NCBI RefSeq assembly: GCF_014171595.1 | Contig: NZ_CP050451.1 | Span: 3,720,001 to 3,784,000, forward strand | Source: Massilia sp. Se16.2.3 | GTDB lineage: Bacteria; Pseudomonadota; Gammaproteobacteria; Burkholderiales; Burkholderiaceae_D | Length of the DNA: 64,000 nt | Direction of reading: 5' to 3' | In this document: positions 26,138 through 36,887 of the stretch, in pieces | How positions within the stretch are numbered: position 1 is the first letter of the stretch | Layout of the letters: the number at the start of each line of letters is the position of its first letter | The notes under the pieces: model-generated | Seen by the model: only the letters and a program-made list of their open reading frames with translations | Told to the model about the DNA's origin: nothing | The model's database searches: none | Translations under genes and position numbers: made by a program

Positions 26138-28682
26138 TAGATGCCGTGCCGTTCCAGGATGGCGTCGGCCAGCGACGTCGCCAGTTCGTCCATGATTACC
26201 CGGTCGATCTCGCGCGCGCCAAGCGCGCCGCAGCGCTGCAAGACCCAGTCCACCGTGTCCTCGCCGAAGCCGGCGAAATCGGGGTCGCCCGCCGCGGCGC
26301 GCTCGGCCACGCGATCGAGCTTCTGGCGCACGATGCCGCGCAGGGCTGCGTCACTCAATGCCAGGTAGGGCACGACCGCCATCCGCGCCAGCAGCGCCGG
26401 CTTGAAGATGGCGGAGAGCTGCGGCGCCAGGCGCGCGGCCAGCGTCCGTGCCGCCGGACGGGCCGCGCCGGTGCAAGCCTGCAGCACCAGTTCGGCGCCG
26501 GCGTTCGAGGTGGCCAGGATCACGGTGTTGCGGAAGTCGACGGTCAGCCCGGTGCCGTCCTCCATCGCGCCCTTGTCGAACACGTTGTAGAAGGCTTCCA
26601 GCACGTCCGGGTGGGCCTTTTCGAATTCGTCGAGCAGCACCACGCTGTGGGGCCGCCGCCGCACGGCTTCGGTCAGCACGCCGCCGCTGCCGTAGCCGAC
26701 ATAGCCCGGCGGCGCGCCCTTGAGCTGGGAGACCGTGTGCGCTTCCCGGTACTCGGCCATGTTGATCGTCACGAGGTTGCGCTCGCCCCCGTACAGGGGC
26801 GTCGGCCAGCGCGTAGGCGGTCTCGGTCTTGCCAACCCCGGACGGCCCGGCCAGCAGGAACACGCCGACCGGCTTGTCCGGGTCGAGCAGGCCCGCGCGA
26901 TAGGCCTTGATGCGGTTGGCCACCAGCGCCAGGGCGTCATCCTGGCCGATCACCCGCCGCGCCAGGCGCGCGGCCAGGGTGCGCACCGCGTGGCTCTCGT
27001 CGGCCAGCATCTTCCCGACCGGGATGCCGGTCCAGCCGCCGATTACCGCGGCCACCGCCTTCGAATCGACGCACACCGGCACCATCGGATCGTCCTGGCG
27101 GATCGCTTCCAGACCCGCTTCCAGGCGCTGCAGCTGCAGCATCAGGCTGCCCGGCCCGTCCTCGTCGTCTTCCGATGCATCGGCCGCGGCGATTCGCTGG
27201 CGCAAGCGCAGGATCTCGTGCACGGCCAGGCGTTCCTCTTCCCAGCGCAGCGCCAGCGCGGCAAGGCTGGCGCCCATTTCCTCCCGTTCCGCGGCCAGGG
27301 CGGCAATCCGCTCTCCGTGCGCGAGGCCGGTCGCGCTTTCGCGGCGCAGGCGCGCCAGCTCCTCCTCGAGCGCGGCGATGCGCCGGCGCGCACCCCTCCA
27401 CCTGGGGGCGGCGTGTCGTGCTGCCCGAGCGCGACGCGTGCGCAGGCGGTGTCGAGCACCGAGATCGCCTTGTCCGGCAGCTGGCGCTCGGGCAGGTAGC
27501 GGTGCGACAGCGCCACCGCGTCGCGCACCGCGCCTTCCGGGATGGTCACGCCGTGGTGCTGCTCGAGGCGCGCCGCCACCCCGCGCAGCATCGCCGTCGC
27601 CGCCTCCTCGCCCGGCTCCTCCACCTGCACCAGCTGGAAGCGCCGCGCCAGCGCCGGATCCTTTCGATGTACTTCTTGTATTCGAGCCAGGTGGTGGCCG
27701 CGATCGTGCGCAGGGCGCCGCGTGCCAGCGCGGGTTTGAGCAGGTTGGCCGCGTCGCCCTGGCCCGCCGTACCGCCCGCGCCGATCAGCGTGTGCGCCTC
27801 GTCGATGAAGAGGATGACCGGTGCCGGCGAAGCGCTGACTTCCGCGATCACGCGTTTTAGCCGTTCCTCGAATTCGCCCTTGACGCCGGCGCCGGCCTGC
27901 AGCAGCGCCAGGTCCAGCGTGCGCAGGCTGACGCCCTGCAGGCGCGGCGGCACGTCGCCCTCGGCGATGCGGCGCGCCAGGCCTTCCGCCACGGCCGTCT
28001 TGCCGACGCCCGGCGCGCCGACCAGGATCGGGTTGTTCTGGCGCCGGCGCAGCAGGATGTCGATGACCTGGCGGATTTCGCCATCGCGGCCGGTGACGGG
28101 ATCGATGGCACCGGCTTGGGCCGCGGCGGTCAGGTCCTCGGTGTAGTCGGCGAGCGCGCCTGTCTCTTGAGCCCGCGCGCCGGCACGCTCGGCAGGCGCG
28201 GGTCCGTTCTCGATCGACGCCGCGCACCAGATGGGCAGGGATGTGCGCAGGGTGTCGCGGCCGATGCGCAGCAGCGACGAGCCGCCAGCCGCCAGCTGGG
28301 CGCGCGCGCCCTCGTGTTCCAGCAGCGCCAGCAAGAGCGTGCCGGAGCGTACCTGCGGCTGGCGCAGGTGCAGGCTGGCGATGACCCAGGCTTCCTGCAG
28401 CAGGCTGACAAAGGCCGCCCCCAGCGGCGGTTTGCGCACGTTGCCGCGCCGGACCGCCTCGAGCGCCATGCGCAGCTCCGCTTCCAGAACGGCCGCGCCG
28501 ATCGCGCATTCGGCCAGCACGCAGGACAGGTCGTTGTTCGGCGTGCGCAGCAGTTCCAGCAGCAGGTGCTCGGCTTCGACGTGGAAGTGCTGCTGCGCCA
28601 TGCAGCTGCCGATCGCCGCTTCCAGCGCGCCGGTGCAATGGGGGTTCAGTGTGGCGACGAGGGCGCCGTAGTCCAGGCTCAT
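26137..28682 (-). CDS. clpV: T6SS ATPase ClpV/TssH (about three frameshifts)
   Basis: About 848 residues of a AAA+ disaggregase that recycles contracted TssB/TssC sheaths. The N-domain ([27 protein letters not shown]) binds the sheath. AAA1 has Walker [10 protein letters not shown] and Walker [20 protein letters not shown]2 has Walker [10 protein letters not shown], then [29 protein letters not shown] and Walker [15 protein letters not shown], all typical of ClpV. The frame breaks near 27660 (KKYIEr/DPALARRFQ), 27400 and 26810; at the last, deleting one C from GACGCCCCTG restores ADALYGGERN. It begins in a 4-base overlap with tssG. It is functional in all likelihood, given the motif integrity. 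Confidence 0.85.
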
Positions 28683-29693
28683 GCGGAGTCCTCATGCGTG
28701 GCAGCGCCGGGCGCCGCCAGGGTGAAAGCGGCGGTATGCGAGTCCCCTGCCTTGCCGAGCCAGGCGCCCTGCCCCAGGCGGCAGCCTTCGGACAGCACGC
28801 AGTCGGCATGCTCGGGCAGGCAGGCCATGCCGATGCGGCAGTCCAGGTCCGGCCCCAGGTACCAGGCGCACAGCCGGGCCAGGTCGGCATGGCGCGCGCC
28901 GCCCGGCAGCAGGTCGCGGAACAAGGCTGCCGGCAGCGTGCCGAAATCGAGCGCGATCGCGCCGTCCGGCTGCCAGGCGCGCCGCCCCAGCACCGCGCGC
29001 GCGGCCGAGCCGGTGGTTGCGGCCGGACCGCCCGGGGCTGCTGCGCAGCCCGGGCTCCAGGTCGAGCCAGCGCCCCGCCGCTTCGCGCCCGCTCACGCGC
29101 ATGCCGAAACAGCGTCCCAGCAGGATGCACAGGCCATGCAGCGACCGTCGCGCCTGGGACGCCGCCGGCAGGTGCGCAAACAATGGCGCTCGCGCTTCGT
29201 CGTCCGATGCGCCGGCCAGGGCGCGCAGTGCAGGCGCCAGCGGCCCCGCGCCCGGTGCGCTGAACGGCCCCGCGCAACGCATTGCATCGGCCGCGCGCCA
29301 GGCATAAGACAGCAAGCGGTGCTGGAAAATGCCGAGGAAATCCGCGCTCGCCCCGTCGCGCGCGAGCAGGCTGGTCCGGACCAGGTCGACGTAGGGCTCG
29401 GGCAGCGGCCCGTCGCTGCCGGCCAGGCCGAGGAAGTTGACGAAGAGGCGCGGCGGCCCGCCGGCGCCGGCGTGCATGTCCTCGAGCGGCAGCGGACGGA
29501 AGCCGAACTCGAAGGGCGCGCGCAGGCTCACCGCTTCGCGCGATGGATCGCTCCCCTCGCCCAGTGGGACGGGGGCCATCCCCTGTGCGCGCGCCAGTTG
29601 TTCGAGCAGGTCGACGGCCTGGACGAAATCGAACTCCCCGGGCGCCGCCTGCAGGCGCGCCGCCGCCAGGGAAGGCGCGGATCTGCTGGTCAC
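28679..29693 (-). CDS. tssG: T6SS baseplate protein TssG (one frameshift)
   Basis: About 338 residues of TssG (ImpH/VasB). [18 protein letters not shown] near the start and [18 protein letters not shown] are typical. Later [22 protein letters not shown] is the family signature (FxGLxGxxGPLPxxYtel), followed by [16 protein letters not shown]. The C-terminal portion after a break near 29030 reads [17 protein letters not shown] and ends [16 protein letters not shown]. Length 3n+1 fits one inserted base. It starts at GTG 29693 overlapping the tssF stop, and ends in a 4-base overlap with clpV. It joins TssE, TssF and TssK in the baseplate wedge. Confidence 0.85.
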
Positions 29694-31518
29694 AGCGGCA
29701 GCTGCGCGCTGGCGAGCGCGCCCCAGTGGCCGGCCACACGGCCGTCGTCGTGCTCGATCGTCAGCTCCACAAACGTGTTCACGCCGCCATACAGCGCCAG
29801 GAAACGCTGCAGCACGGCGCCGAACAGGCAGATGGAACTGCCGCGCATGCCGTCCGGCGCCAGGCGCAGGGTCAGCGCATAGCCGCGCCGGTAGCCGTGC
29901 CGGGGTCGCCCCCCACATGGCGCGTGACGCGCCGGCAGCGCAGCGCCGCCAGCGCGCCGATCTGGCGGTCGGCCACGACGCTGCCGCCCAGGTTGTTCAG
30001 GGCCAGCAATTCCTTCAGGCGCAGCAAGCCCTCCGGTCCGTCGGCCAGCGACAGGTGGTTCAGCGACAGCTGCGACACCAGCTGCCAGCGCGCCGCGCCG
30101 TCGGGCCGGGCCAGCGATTGCCGGCTGGGTGCATGCAGCAGGCGGATCGCACCGATGGCGCCCGCGTCCTCGGTGTCCAGCCGGGTGCCGGCCGGCAGCG
30201 TCTCGGCCAGGCCGCGGTTGGTGCACAGCAGCCTGGCCACCAGCGTACGCGTTGCCGGCACAGCCGGGTCGCAGGCCGGGTCGACCAGCAGCAGGCGCAT
30301 GTCGGTCCCGCCCAGCGCGGCCTTGAAGGCCGGGCCGCGGCGCGCATGCCAGTAGACCTGGCGCGCCGTCCTGTTCGTCCCGTGAGCGCCGAAGAAGCGT
30401 GGCAGGGTCGCGGCGCGCTCGCCGGGCACGATGGCCGCCACTTCCTCGATGCTGTAGATCTCGGTGGCGCGCTCGCGGTGCACGTCGGCCACCAGCTTGT
30501 ACTGCGAACGGGTGCCATCCACCCGCACCGGCTCGGAAGTGCGCGGGAACAGGTTCAGCACCGGCGTGCAGCCCAGCATGAGCGCGTCGGGCTCGAGCTC
30601 CAGCGTCTCGATGGGCCGGGCGCCCAGCACGAACAGCAGCTCGCACCGGGGCCCGCTCCACGGCCCCGGCGGCACGCCGGCGTGGCGCCCGAGCTGCGCG
30701 CAATCGAGCTCGAAGAACTGGAACTTGGCCGGGCAGGAAAAATATTCCAGCAGCAGGCGCAGGCCCGGGTGGGTGTCGTCGTGCTCGGGCAGCAGCGCTT
30801 CCTCCGCATCCAGGCCGACGAAGCGCGGCAAGCTGTCCAGCACGCCGCCGCGCCCGGCGGCATCGCGCCAGCGCACTTCCAGCGTGTGCGCGTACAGCAG
30901 GTCGCACAGGCGCGCGGCCGCATCGTTCGAGCCCTTCACATGAAAGCGCAGGCGTCCGAGGTTCGCCGCCGCCGGGTCGAAGGTCAAGGGAAAGGCCAGG
31001 CGCAGCGACAACACGCTGCGCTTGTCCGGATGGCGCGACAGGTCGTCCAGGCGCTCGGTCAGCAGCGCGCTGCGCGCCACCCGCAGCGGCCATAGCGTCA
31101 GCGGAAAGCGGCTCTGGAAGCGGATGGTGGTGCCGTCGGCCGTATCGACGAACATGGCGCCGCCGCGCGCCAGGTCGTAGCCGGTGCCGAGGTCGATCTT
31201 CGCGGTATCCGGATCGACGTGGACGATGCTGCTCGACGGGAGCGGCCGCGCCGCGTGCGGGAACAGCTGCTCGAGCAGGGTCGCGGCCAGGCTCGAGGTG
31301 CTCTCGTCAAACGTGCGGTGCAGGCGCGCGGCCAGGAAGGCGAAACCCTCCAGCAGGCGCTCGACGTGCGGGTCGGCGCTGCCTTCGCTGGACAGTTCCA
31401 GGCGCGCCGCCACCTCCGGGTGCTCGCGCGCGAAGGTGGCTCCCGCATTGCGCAGGTAGCGCAGCTCGCGCTCGTAGTCTTCGCGCAGGCGCGCGCCGTC
31501 GGCGCCGGCAGCCTTCAT
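29690..31518 (-). CDS. tssF: T6SS baseplate protein TssF (one frameshift)
   Basis: About 609 residues of TssF (ImpG/VasA). The start REDYERELRYLRNAGATFAREHPEVAARL and the next HVERLLEGFAFLAARLHRTFDE and TLLEQLFPH are highly typical of the N-terminus. The middle carries LPRFVGLDAEEALLPEHDDTHPGLRLLLEYFSCPAKFQFFEL. Near 29908 the frame breaks at a CCCCCC run; the far side resumes GYALTLRLAPDGMRGSSICLFGAVLQRFLALYGGVNTFVEL, the expected C-terminal domain. It overlaps tssE by ATGA and tssG by GTGA. Confidence 0.87.
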
Positions 31519-31952
31519 GCGTCCTCCAGCGCCTGCACGATAGCGCCGCCCGATCCGAGCGCCACGCTGTAGCGCGCCGGGCCGACCCTGCCATCGAAGC
31601 GCACCGCGCCCGACACGCCCACGCGCAGCACGCGCGCATCAGGGTCGGGCACGATCTCCACGCGCGGCACCAGGAGGCGCGGCTCGAAGGCGACGATCGC
31701 CCGCAGCACAGCGCGCGCCAGCACCTCGCGGTCTTCGGCATTGGCCGCATACAGCGTGGACGGGTCGGGCAAGCCATAGTCGATGACGCTGAGCTGCCGT
31801 CCAGGCACCGGCACGCTGCGTGCGTTCAGGAGCCGTGCCAGTTCGCGTCCGATCGAGGCGCGCAGGCCAGGCGCGTCGAGGGCGCGCCCGTGCCCGTCCG
31901 GGCCCAGGCGCTCGAACAGCGGCAGCCGGTGCGCATCGCGTGCAAGGTCCAC
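31515..31952 (-). CDS. tssE: T6SS baseplate protein TssE (gp25-like)
   Basis: A 145-residue gp25-like lysozyme-fold protein. LFERLGPDG near the start, LRASIGRELARLLNARS, and SVIDYGLPDPSTLYAANAEDREVLARAVLRAIVAFEPRLL are classic TssE motifs, with the EPRL stretch that contacts the sheath. The GTG start at 31952 follows AAGGG. It overlaps tssF by 4 bases. Despite the fold it is a structural baseplate piece, not a lysozyme. Confidence 0.88.
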   Translation of the reverse strand: MDLARDAHRLPLFERLGPDGHGRALDAPGLRASIGRELARLLNARSVPVPGRQLSVIDYGLPDPSTLYAANAEDREVLARAVLRAIVAFEPRLLVPRVEIVPDPDARVLRVGVSGAVRFDGRVGPARYSVALGSGGAIVQALEDA

Positions 31953-31961
31953 GAAGCGCCC

Positions 31962-32459
31962 TTACTTGACGAGCTTGTTGTTCGACAGGTCCCAGGTGGC
32001 CGCTGCCGTGCCTTCCTTGCTGCCGTCGGTCTTCTGCGAAGTGAGCTCCCACTTGATGGCGGTGAAGTTCAGCGACAGGGTTTCCACCGGCTTGCCGCCC
32101 GAGCCGCCGCTGACGCTGACATTCGAGATGATGGCGTTCGACAGCGTATAGACGATCAGCGGCACCGTCTTGCCGCTGTCGTCGCCCGAGTTGCGCCCCA
32201 CCGTGATCATGGCTGTGGGGATCGACTTGCCAGCGCAGCAGTATTCGTTCAGCGTCGGCGTCGAGCCATCGAGGAACTTGGTGACGGTGAATTCGCCGAT
32301 GTGGGGGCGGCCCGAGGTGCGCTCCCTGTTGCTGACGTCGTTGGTCACCTGCATCGCCACGTTGTGGCTGTACGACATCAGTTCGATCTTGTCGGTATAG
32401 CCTTCCAGCGCCGAGTCGCCCTTGATGGTGTCGCCCAGGTCGAGAATGATTGCGTCCAT
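31962..32459 (-). CDS. hcp: T6SS inner-tube protein Hcp/TssD
   Basis: A 165-residue Hcp. It begins MDAIILDLGDTIKGDSALEGYTDKIELMSYSHNVAMQV, then GRPHIGEFTVTKFLDGSTPTLNEYCCAGKSIPTAMITVGR, all matching the Hcp beta-barrel that forms hexameric rings in the tube. An unusual adjacent cysteine pair (EYCCAGK) lies where other Hcps have different residues. It lies between tssC and tssE, intact, with GGAG upstream. It is the tube subunit and also a chaperone for small effectors. Confidence 0.9.
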   Translation of the reverse strand: MDAIILDLGDTIKGDSALEGYTDKIELMSYSHNVAMQVTNDVSNRERTSGRPHIGEFTVTKFLDGSTPTLNEYCCAGKSIPTAMITVGRNSGDDSGKTVPLIVYTLSNAIISNVSVSGGSGGKPVETLSLNFTAIKWELTSQKTDGSKEGTAAATWDLSNNKLVK

Positions 32460-32548
32460 GCGTGTCTCCGGAGCGCAAGCGGCCCTGTGCCGCCTGCGTG
32501 ATTGTGTGAAGAGCGCCCCGCGGGGCGCCGCTGTTTGCCAGGCGCCGA

Positions 32549-34111
32549 TCAGCCGGCCGCCGGGGGCGGCAGGTCGGCTACCAGGCGGATCGAGGTCGTC
32601 AACTCTTCCAGCTGGAAGTGCGGCTTGAGGAACATGGTGGCGCGGTAGGCGCCCACCTTGCCCGGCACGCTGACCACGTCGACGCGTGCCTCGCGCAGCG
32701 GATACTGGGCCTTGAGCGACTGCGGCGCGTTGTCGTTGACCAGCACATAGTCGGCCACCCAGTTGTTGAGGTAGCGCTCGACCTGCTCGCGCGAAGTGAA
32801 GGAGCCGATCTTGTCGCGCATGATCACCTTCACGTAATGGGCGAAGCGCGAGGCGGCCAGCACGTAAGGCAGCATCGAGGAGATCGACGCGTTCGCATTG
32901 GCCAGGTCCTTGTTGTACTTCTTCGGACGGGCCGCGGTCTGGCCGCCGAAGAAGACGGCGAGGTCCTCGTTCTTCTTGTGGCACAGGGCCATGAAACCGA
33001 GGTCGCTCAGTTCCTTCTCGCGGCGGTCGGTGATGCTGGTCTCCAGCGGGCACTGCAAGGTGCGCAGCTTGCCGCTGTCCTCCACCGGATAGTTAAACAC
33101 CGGCAGATCCTTGACGGCGCCACCGCCCTCGACCCCGCGGATCGCCGCGCACCAGCCGTACTTGGCGAAGGCATCGGTGATGCGCTGGGTCAGCGCGTAG
33201 GCCGGATTGCCCCACAGGTAGCGTTCGTGGCTGGCGCGGCTACCGTACAGCGTGCTTGACGCCGTGCCGTCCTCGTTGCGCACAAAGGCGCGCTCGCTCC
33301 CGAACACGTTTTCCTCGTAGGCCAGGCCATCGACCGGGTTGCCGGCGTCGCCATACGGCAGGCGCAGCAGCATGCGCGGCATGACCAGCGTCACGTAGCG
33401 GGCGTCGTCGCTGTCGCGGAAGGCATTCCACTTGATGGCATCGGCGCCCTCGAAGGCCTTGGCCAGGTCGCGCGGGTTGCCCAGTTCCGTGAACGAGTCC
33501 AGGCCAAACAGTTCCGGTTCCGCCGCCGTGATCAGGGGCGCATGGGCGGCGGCGGCGACGTTCGACAGCTTGGTCAACAGGCCGATTTCCGGCGCCTTGC
33601 GCCCGAAGCTGTAGTCGGCCATCAGCACGCTGAACGGGTTGCCGCCGAAGGTGCCGTATTCTTCCTCGTAGACCTTCTTGAACAGGGCCGACTGGTCGAA
33701 AGCGACCGCCTTCTCCAGGTCGTTCTTGAGGTCGTCTCTAGCGATGTTCATGACCTTGAGCTTCAGGCGCGCGCTCGTTTCGGTGCCGAACACCAGCAGG
33801 TGCAGGCCGCGCCAGGCCGACTCGAGGGCCTGGAACCGTTCGTTGTGGAGGATCTGGTCGAGGCGCTCGCTGATCAGGCCATCGATGTCGCGGATGCGCT
33901 TGCTGATCACCTTGACAGAGTCTGCCTCCGGGCTCGTGTCGGCGCGCGCCGCGTCGAGCGCGGTCTTGAGGATGATGGCGGCGGTTTTCTTTTGCGTGTC
34001 GTCGTAGGTGGCCTTGATCACCATGTCGATCAGGCTGGGATTGCTCACCTTCAGTTCGGCGTGTTCGAGCGCCGCTTGCTGTTCTGTTTTCAGGTCAGTT
34101 TCGGTTGTCAT
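32549..34111 (-). CDS. tssC: T6SS sheath large subunit TssC (VipB)
   Basis: An intact 520-residue TssC. Signature stretches include LESAWRGLHLLVFGTETSARLKLKV, FGGNPFSVLMADYSFGR, LLTKLSNVAAAAHAPLI, LPYGDAGNPVDGLAYEE, AFAKYGWCAAIRGVEGGGAVKDLPVFNY and the C-terminal VPGKVGAYRATMFLKPHFQLEEL. These are the known ring-forming and handshake regions of the contractile sheath. It pairs with TssB, encoded 45 bases upstream, and is recycled by ClpV. It is one of the few T6SS genes here with no frame error. Confidence 0.93.
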   Translation of the reverse strand: MTTETDLKTEQQAALEHAELKVSNPSLIDMVIKATYDDTQKKTAAIILKTALDAARADTSPEADSVKVISKRIRDIDGLISERLDQILHNERFQALESAWRGLHLLVFGTETSARLKLKVMNIARDDLKNDLEKAVAFDQSALFKKVYEEEYGTFGGNPFSVLMADYSFGRKAPEIGLLTKLSNVAAAAHAPLITAAEPELFGLDSFTELGNPRDLAKAFEGADAIKWNAFRDSDDARYVTLVMPRMLLRLPYGDAGNPVDGLAYEENVFGSERAFVRNEDGTASSTLYGSRASHERYLWGNPAYALTQRITDAFAKYGWCAAIRGVEGGGAVKDLPVFNYPVEDSGKLRTLQCPLETSITDRREKELSDLGFMALCHKKNEDLAVFFGGQTAARPKKYNKDLANANASISSMLPYVLAASRFAHYVKVIMRDKIGSFTSREQVERYLNNWVADYVLVNDNAPQSLKAQYPLREARVDVVSVPGKVGAYRATMFLKPHFQLEELTTSIRLVADLPPPAAG

Positions 34112-34156
34112 GTTCTGCTCTCGTCGAATGGAATGGCGCGTCCGGATGCGCGCGTG

Positions 34157-34717
34157 TCAAGCCTGGTCGGGCGGAGTGTCCCCGGCCATGTCCTCTTCCG
34201 CCTTGCCGCCGCTCTTGCCACTCTTCTCGGGAGCGCCGCCCGGCGCGGGCCGGACCGACCTGAACTCGGCGTCGAGCTGTTCGCCCAGCTTCACGTTGCC
34301 GTCCAGGCGCGCCAGCATGTCGCGCAGGCGCTGGCGCTCCTCGTAGAGCTCCTTCAGGGCTGGCACCATCCTGAGCAGCTCGACCGGGTTGAAATGGTCG
34401 AACTGGGTGAAGGTGAAGGTCGCTTCCAGGGCCTTGGCCGCCTTGTGTTCGGCCAGCTGGCTGCTGGCCGGCAGGTTCAGCGTCACCGTCGGGGCGATCT
34501 CCTTGAGCATCTCGTCGAAGTTGTCGCCGTCGATTTCGCGGAAGGCCTGCTCGGCGACGACCTTGCCCTTGGTGCCGTCGAGGTCGGCAAGGATGCCGAC
34601 GACGAGCGGCAGCTCCTTCTTCTCGACGGCATCGCCGATTTCCACGTCATATGTGATCTGCACCCGCGGCGGGCGGTTGCGGTCGAGCCAGTGCTGGCCA
34701 TTGTCGATACCGGACAT
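34157..34717 (-). CDS. tssB: T6SS sheath small subunit TssB (VipA)
   Basis: An intact 186-residue TssB. It opens with HWLDRNRPPRVQITYDVEIGDAVEKKELPLVVGILADLDG, the standard VipA N-terminus, and continues REIDGDNFDEMLKEIAPTVTLNLP and TFTQFDHFNPVELLRMVPALKELYEERQRLRDMLARLDGN. A GAAGGAG site precedes ATG 34717. The C-terminal tail is disordered and charged. It is the first gene of the minus-strand T6SS operon and dimerises with TssC in the sheath. Confidence 0.92.
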   Translation of the reverse strand: MSGIDNGQHWLDRNRPPRVQITYDVEIGDAVEKKELPLVVGILADLDGTKGKVVAEQAFREIDGDNFDEMLKEIAPTVTLNLPASSQLAEHKAAKALEATFTFTQFDHFNPVELLRMVPALKELYEERQRLRDMLARLDGNVKLGEQLDAEFRSVRPAPGGAPEKSGKSGGKAEEDMAGDTPPDQA

Positions 34718-35001
34718 CGCTACTCCTTCAGAAACCGCGCCCTCGCTGGACGCGGAAGGTGGATGAAACGACGAGCTTGGCGCGGCCGCATGCGGCTTGC
34801 CGGGCGCTCCTGCCCTGTGCTTGGGGAAAAAAGAATACGCCCAAAAAACCACATTGCGGGGGTCTGCAATCGAAAATATATTTCTTAAACCACATCAAAT
34901 TTTCGTGTATATTTTTGTTCCATTTCTTGAGTGACTCCTGGTTATGCACGGTGGGTCGAAGATCGCAATCGGGGCGCCAGGCGGTGCCGGAAGGAGGGGC
35001 G
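34718..35001. promoter_or_regulatory. AT-rich divergent promoter region of the T6SS
   Basis: The 284 bases between tssB and tssJ include a sharply AT-rich stretch at about 34827-34926 (for example AAAATATATTTC and GTGTATATTTTTG) within otherwise GC-rich DNA. Both T6SS operons must start here. No hexamer pair or GG-N10-GC sigma54 site was convincing. The low GC is of the kind bound by H-NS/MvaT-type silencers. Confidence 0.5.
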
Positions 35002-35503
35002 TTGCACATCTCGACTGGCAGTTCGCACGCCCCCTGGGCACGCCGCGCCATCCTGCTGGGACTGGCCCTGCTGGCCGCCGGATGCGCGAGCCGGCCTTCC
35101 CTGCCCGCCCTGTTCGGGCCACGCATTGCCCTGTCCGATTTGCGCCTGGACGTGGCGCGCGACGCCAATGACAACATGCCCCTGCGGATCGAACTGGTCG
35201 CCGCCGGTGACGAGCAGCTGCTGGCCAGGCTGCTCGAACTGAGCGCGGCGCAGTGGTTCGACCCGCTGGCCAATTACCGGCGCGACTACCCGGCCACCCT
35301 GCGCTCCACGGGACTACGAACTGCCGCCCGGCGCGACCCTGCACCTGCAGCCAGCACCTTGCGCGGGCGCCAAGGCGGCGGGCCTGGTCCTGTTCGCCAG
35401 CTACAAGGGCAAGGGCGCCTACCGCCTGCGCCTCGATCCCTACCGCAAGGCGGTCGTCACGTTTGGCGCGATCGACGCCAGCGTGGCCGGCACGCCGCGC
35501 TGA
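35002..35503 (+). CDS. tssJ: T6SS outer-membrane lipoprotein TssJ (one frameshift)
   Basis: About 166 residues. A signal peptide ends LLGLALLAAGCASRP, a clean lipobox (LAAGC). The mature part, GPRIALSDLRLDVARDANDN, MPLRIELVAAGDEQLLARLLELSAAQWFDP, is a TssJ transthyretin-like domain. The frame breaks near 35310: removing one G from ACGGGACTAC gives DYELPPGATLHL and an end at 35503. The start TTG 35002 was picked because AAGGAGG lies 5 bases upstream; other in-frame starts lack one. It anchors TssM to the outer membrane and opens the plus-strand operon. Confidence 0.8.
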
Positions 35504-35519
35504 CGACCATGCCAATCCC

Positions 35520-36886
35520 ATGAATCCACCTACCGAAATGTCCTCCGGCCTGGCCGGCCTGCCCGATGCGGTGCGCTGGTACGAAGGCATGGCGCTGCTG
35601 CCGCACCACTTCCAGCAAGCCACGGCGCGCGCCGAGATGCTGGCCGCCGCCCTGCTGCGCGCGCGCGACCCGCTGCACTGGGGCCTGCTGCGCCTGGCCC
35701 TGGAGCAGGACGGCACCGAGGTGACCGTCACCGCCCCGGAAGCGGTCATGCCCGACGGCTTGCCGGTGGTGGCCGGACCGGGACAGCGCCTGTCCATCGA
35801 CCTGGCACGGCACCAGCCCGACGCCGAGGGCATCTGGCGGATCAGCCTTGCCGTGGCGGCGCAGACGCTGGAGCGCCGTCCCGAGCCGCCGCGCTATCTC
35901 GAACACGGCAGCGTGCGCGTGGCCGACCAGAACCCTGGCGGGGCGGACGAGGTCATCTCGGTGCTGCGCCCGAATCTGCTGCTGGTGTGCGGCCACGGCC
36001 GGGGCTATGCCGATGCCGAGCTGCTGCCGCTGGCGCAGTACCGTCGCGCGAGCGGCGTGCCGGTCGATACCGGCTACATCGGCCCCTGGCTGCGCATCGG
36101 AACGGAGCTGGTCCTGCATGGGCGCATCCACGCGCTCGGGCGCAAACTGCGCTCGGCCTATGCCCAGATGGCGGACGACCCGGTCGATGCATCACGCCCT
36201 GTCGCGCGCCGCGCCCTGCTGCCCGTGCTGGGTGCGCTGGTGCTGGAACTGGACAGCATGTGCCAGCCCGGTACCAGCCACCCGCAGGTCCTGTACGGCG
36301 TACTGGCGCGCCTGCTCGGCGCCCTGGCTGCCGGCACCGGCGCGGCCGTGCTGCCGACCTTGCCGCGCTTCGACTACCGCGACCTGGCGGCGGGGTTCAC
36401 GCCCTTGCTCGACGCGCTCGACAGGCTGCATGCGCAGCTGGCGCCCGACTTCGACTGGGCGCCCTTCCGCAGCCTGGGCAAGCAGGAGTTCGAGATCGCC
36501 CCGCCATGCTGGGCGGCGCCGCGCCGTATGTGGTGGCGCTCCTGAAACCGGTGCGCGCGAGCGACGACGACATGCGGCGCTGGTTCGAGGAAGCCCCTGG
36601 TCTGCTCGGCGGGACGCAACGACCGGCCGCAGCACCACCGCATCCGTGGCATCGGCAAGGCGCAGCTCCCACCGGGGTGGCGCAAAGCCTGGGCGGGGAC
36701 GCCAGCCGCACCCTGTTCCAGCTACAGGTGGATGCCGGCAGCGCCGATTATTTCGACGCGGCGCTGCCGCTGCGCATCGACGGGCCCGGCGGCAGTGCCG
36801 ACGGCTACATCGAGCCGCTCGCGATCGAGCTGTTGCTGCGCCCGCGCTCCAACGCCACCGCGGCGCCGGCCGGAAAGGACACCTAG
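35520..36886 (+). CDS. tssK: T6SS baseplate protein TssK (about three frameshifts)
   Basis: About 455 residues. VRWYEGMALLPHHFQQATARAEML is the unmistakable TssK N-terminus (W-xx-GM-LxPxHFQ). HWGLLRLALEQDG, RGYADAELLPLAQ and the helical middle LHALGRKLRS follow. Breaks at about 36505, 36595 and 36675 split the C-terminal domain. In turn the frames read LGGAAPYVVALLKP, CSAGRNDRPQHHRIRGIGKAQLPPG, and LFQLQVDAGSADYFDAALPLRIDGPGG. TssK links the baseplate to the TssJLM membrane complex. It starts 16 bases after tssJ and ends one base before tssL. Confidence 0.85.
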
Positions 36887-36887
36887 C

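Noticed and set aside
27142..29739. An 865-residue minus-strand reading frame across clpV and tssG
   Set aside because: Only a short piece (about 27400-27660) has ClpV character; the rest is Arg/Ala/Pro-rich shadow translation of tssG and clpV in other frames.
34944..35171. An ATG-started 75-residue frame at the tssJ start
   Set aside because: The product lacks a signal peptide. The overlapping frame from TTG 35002 has a proper lipobox and AAGGAGG.
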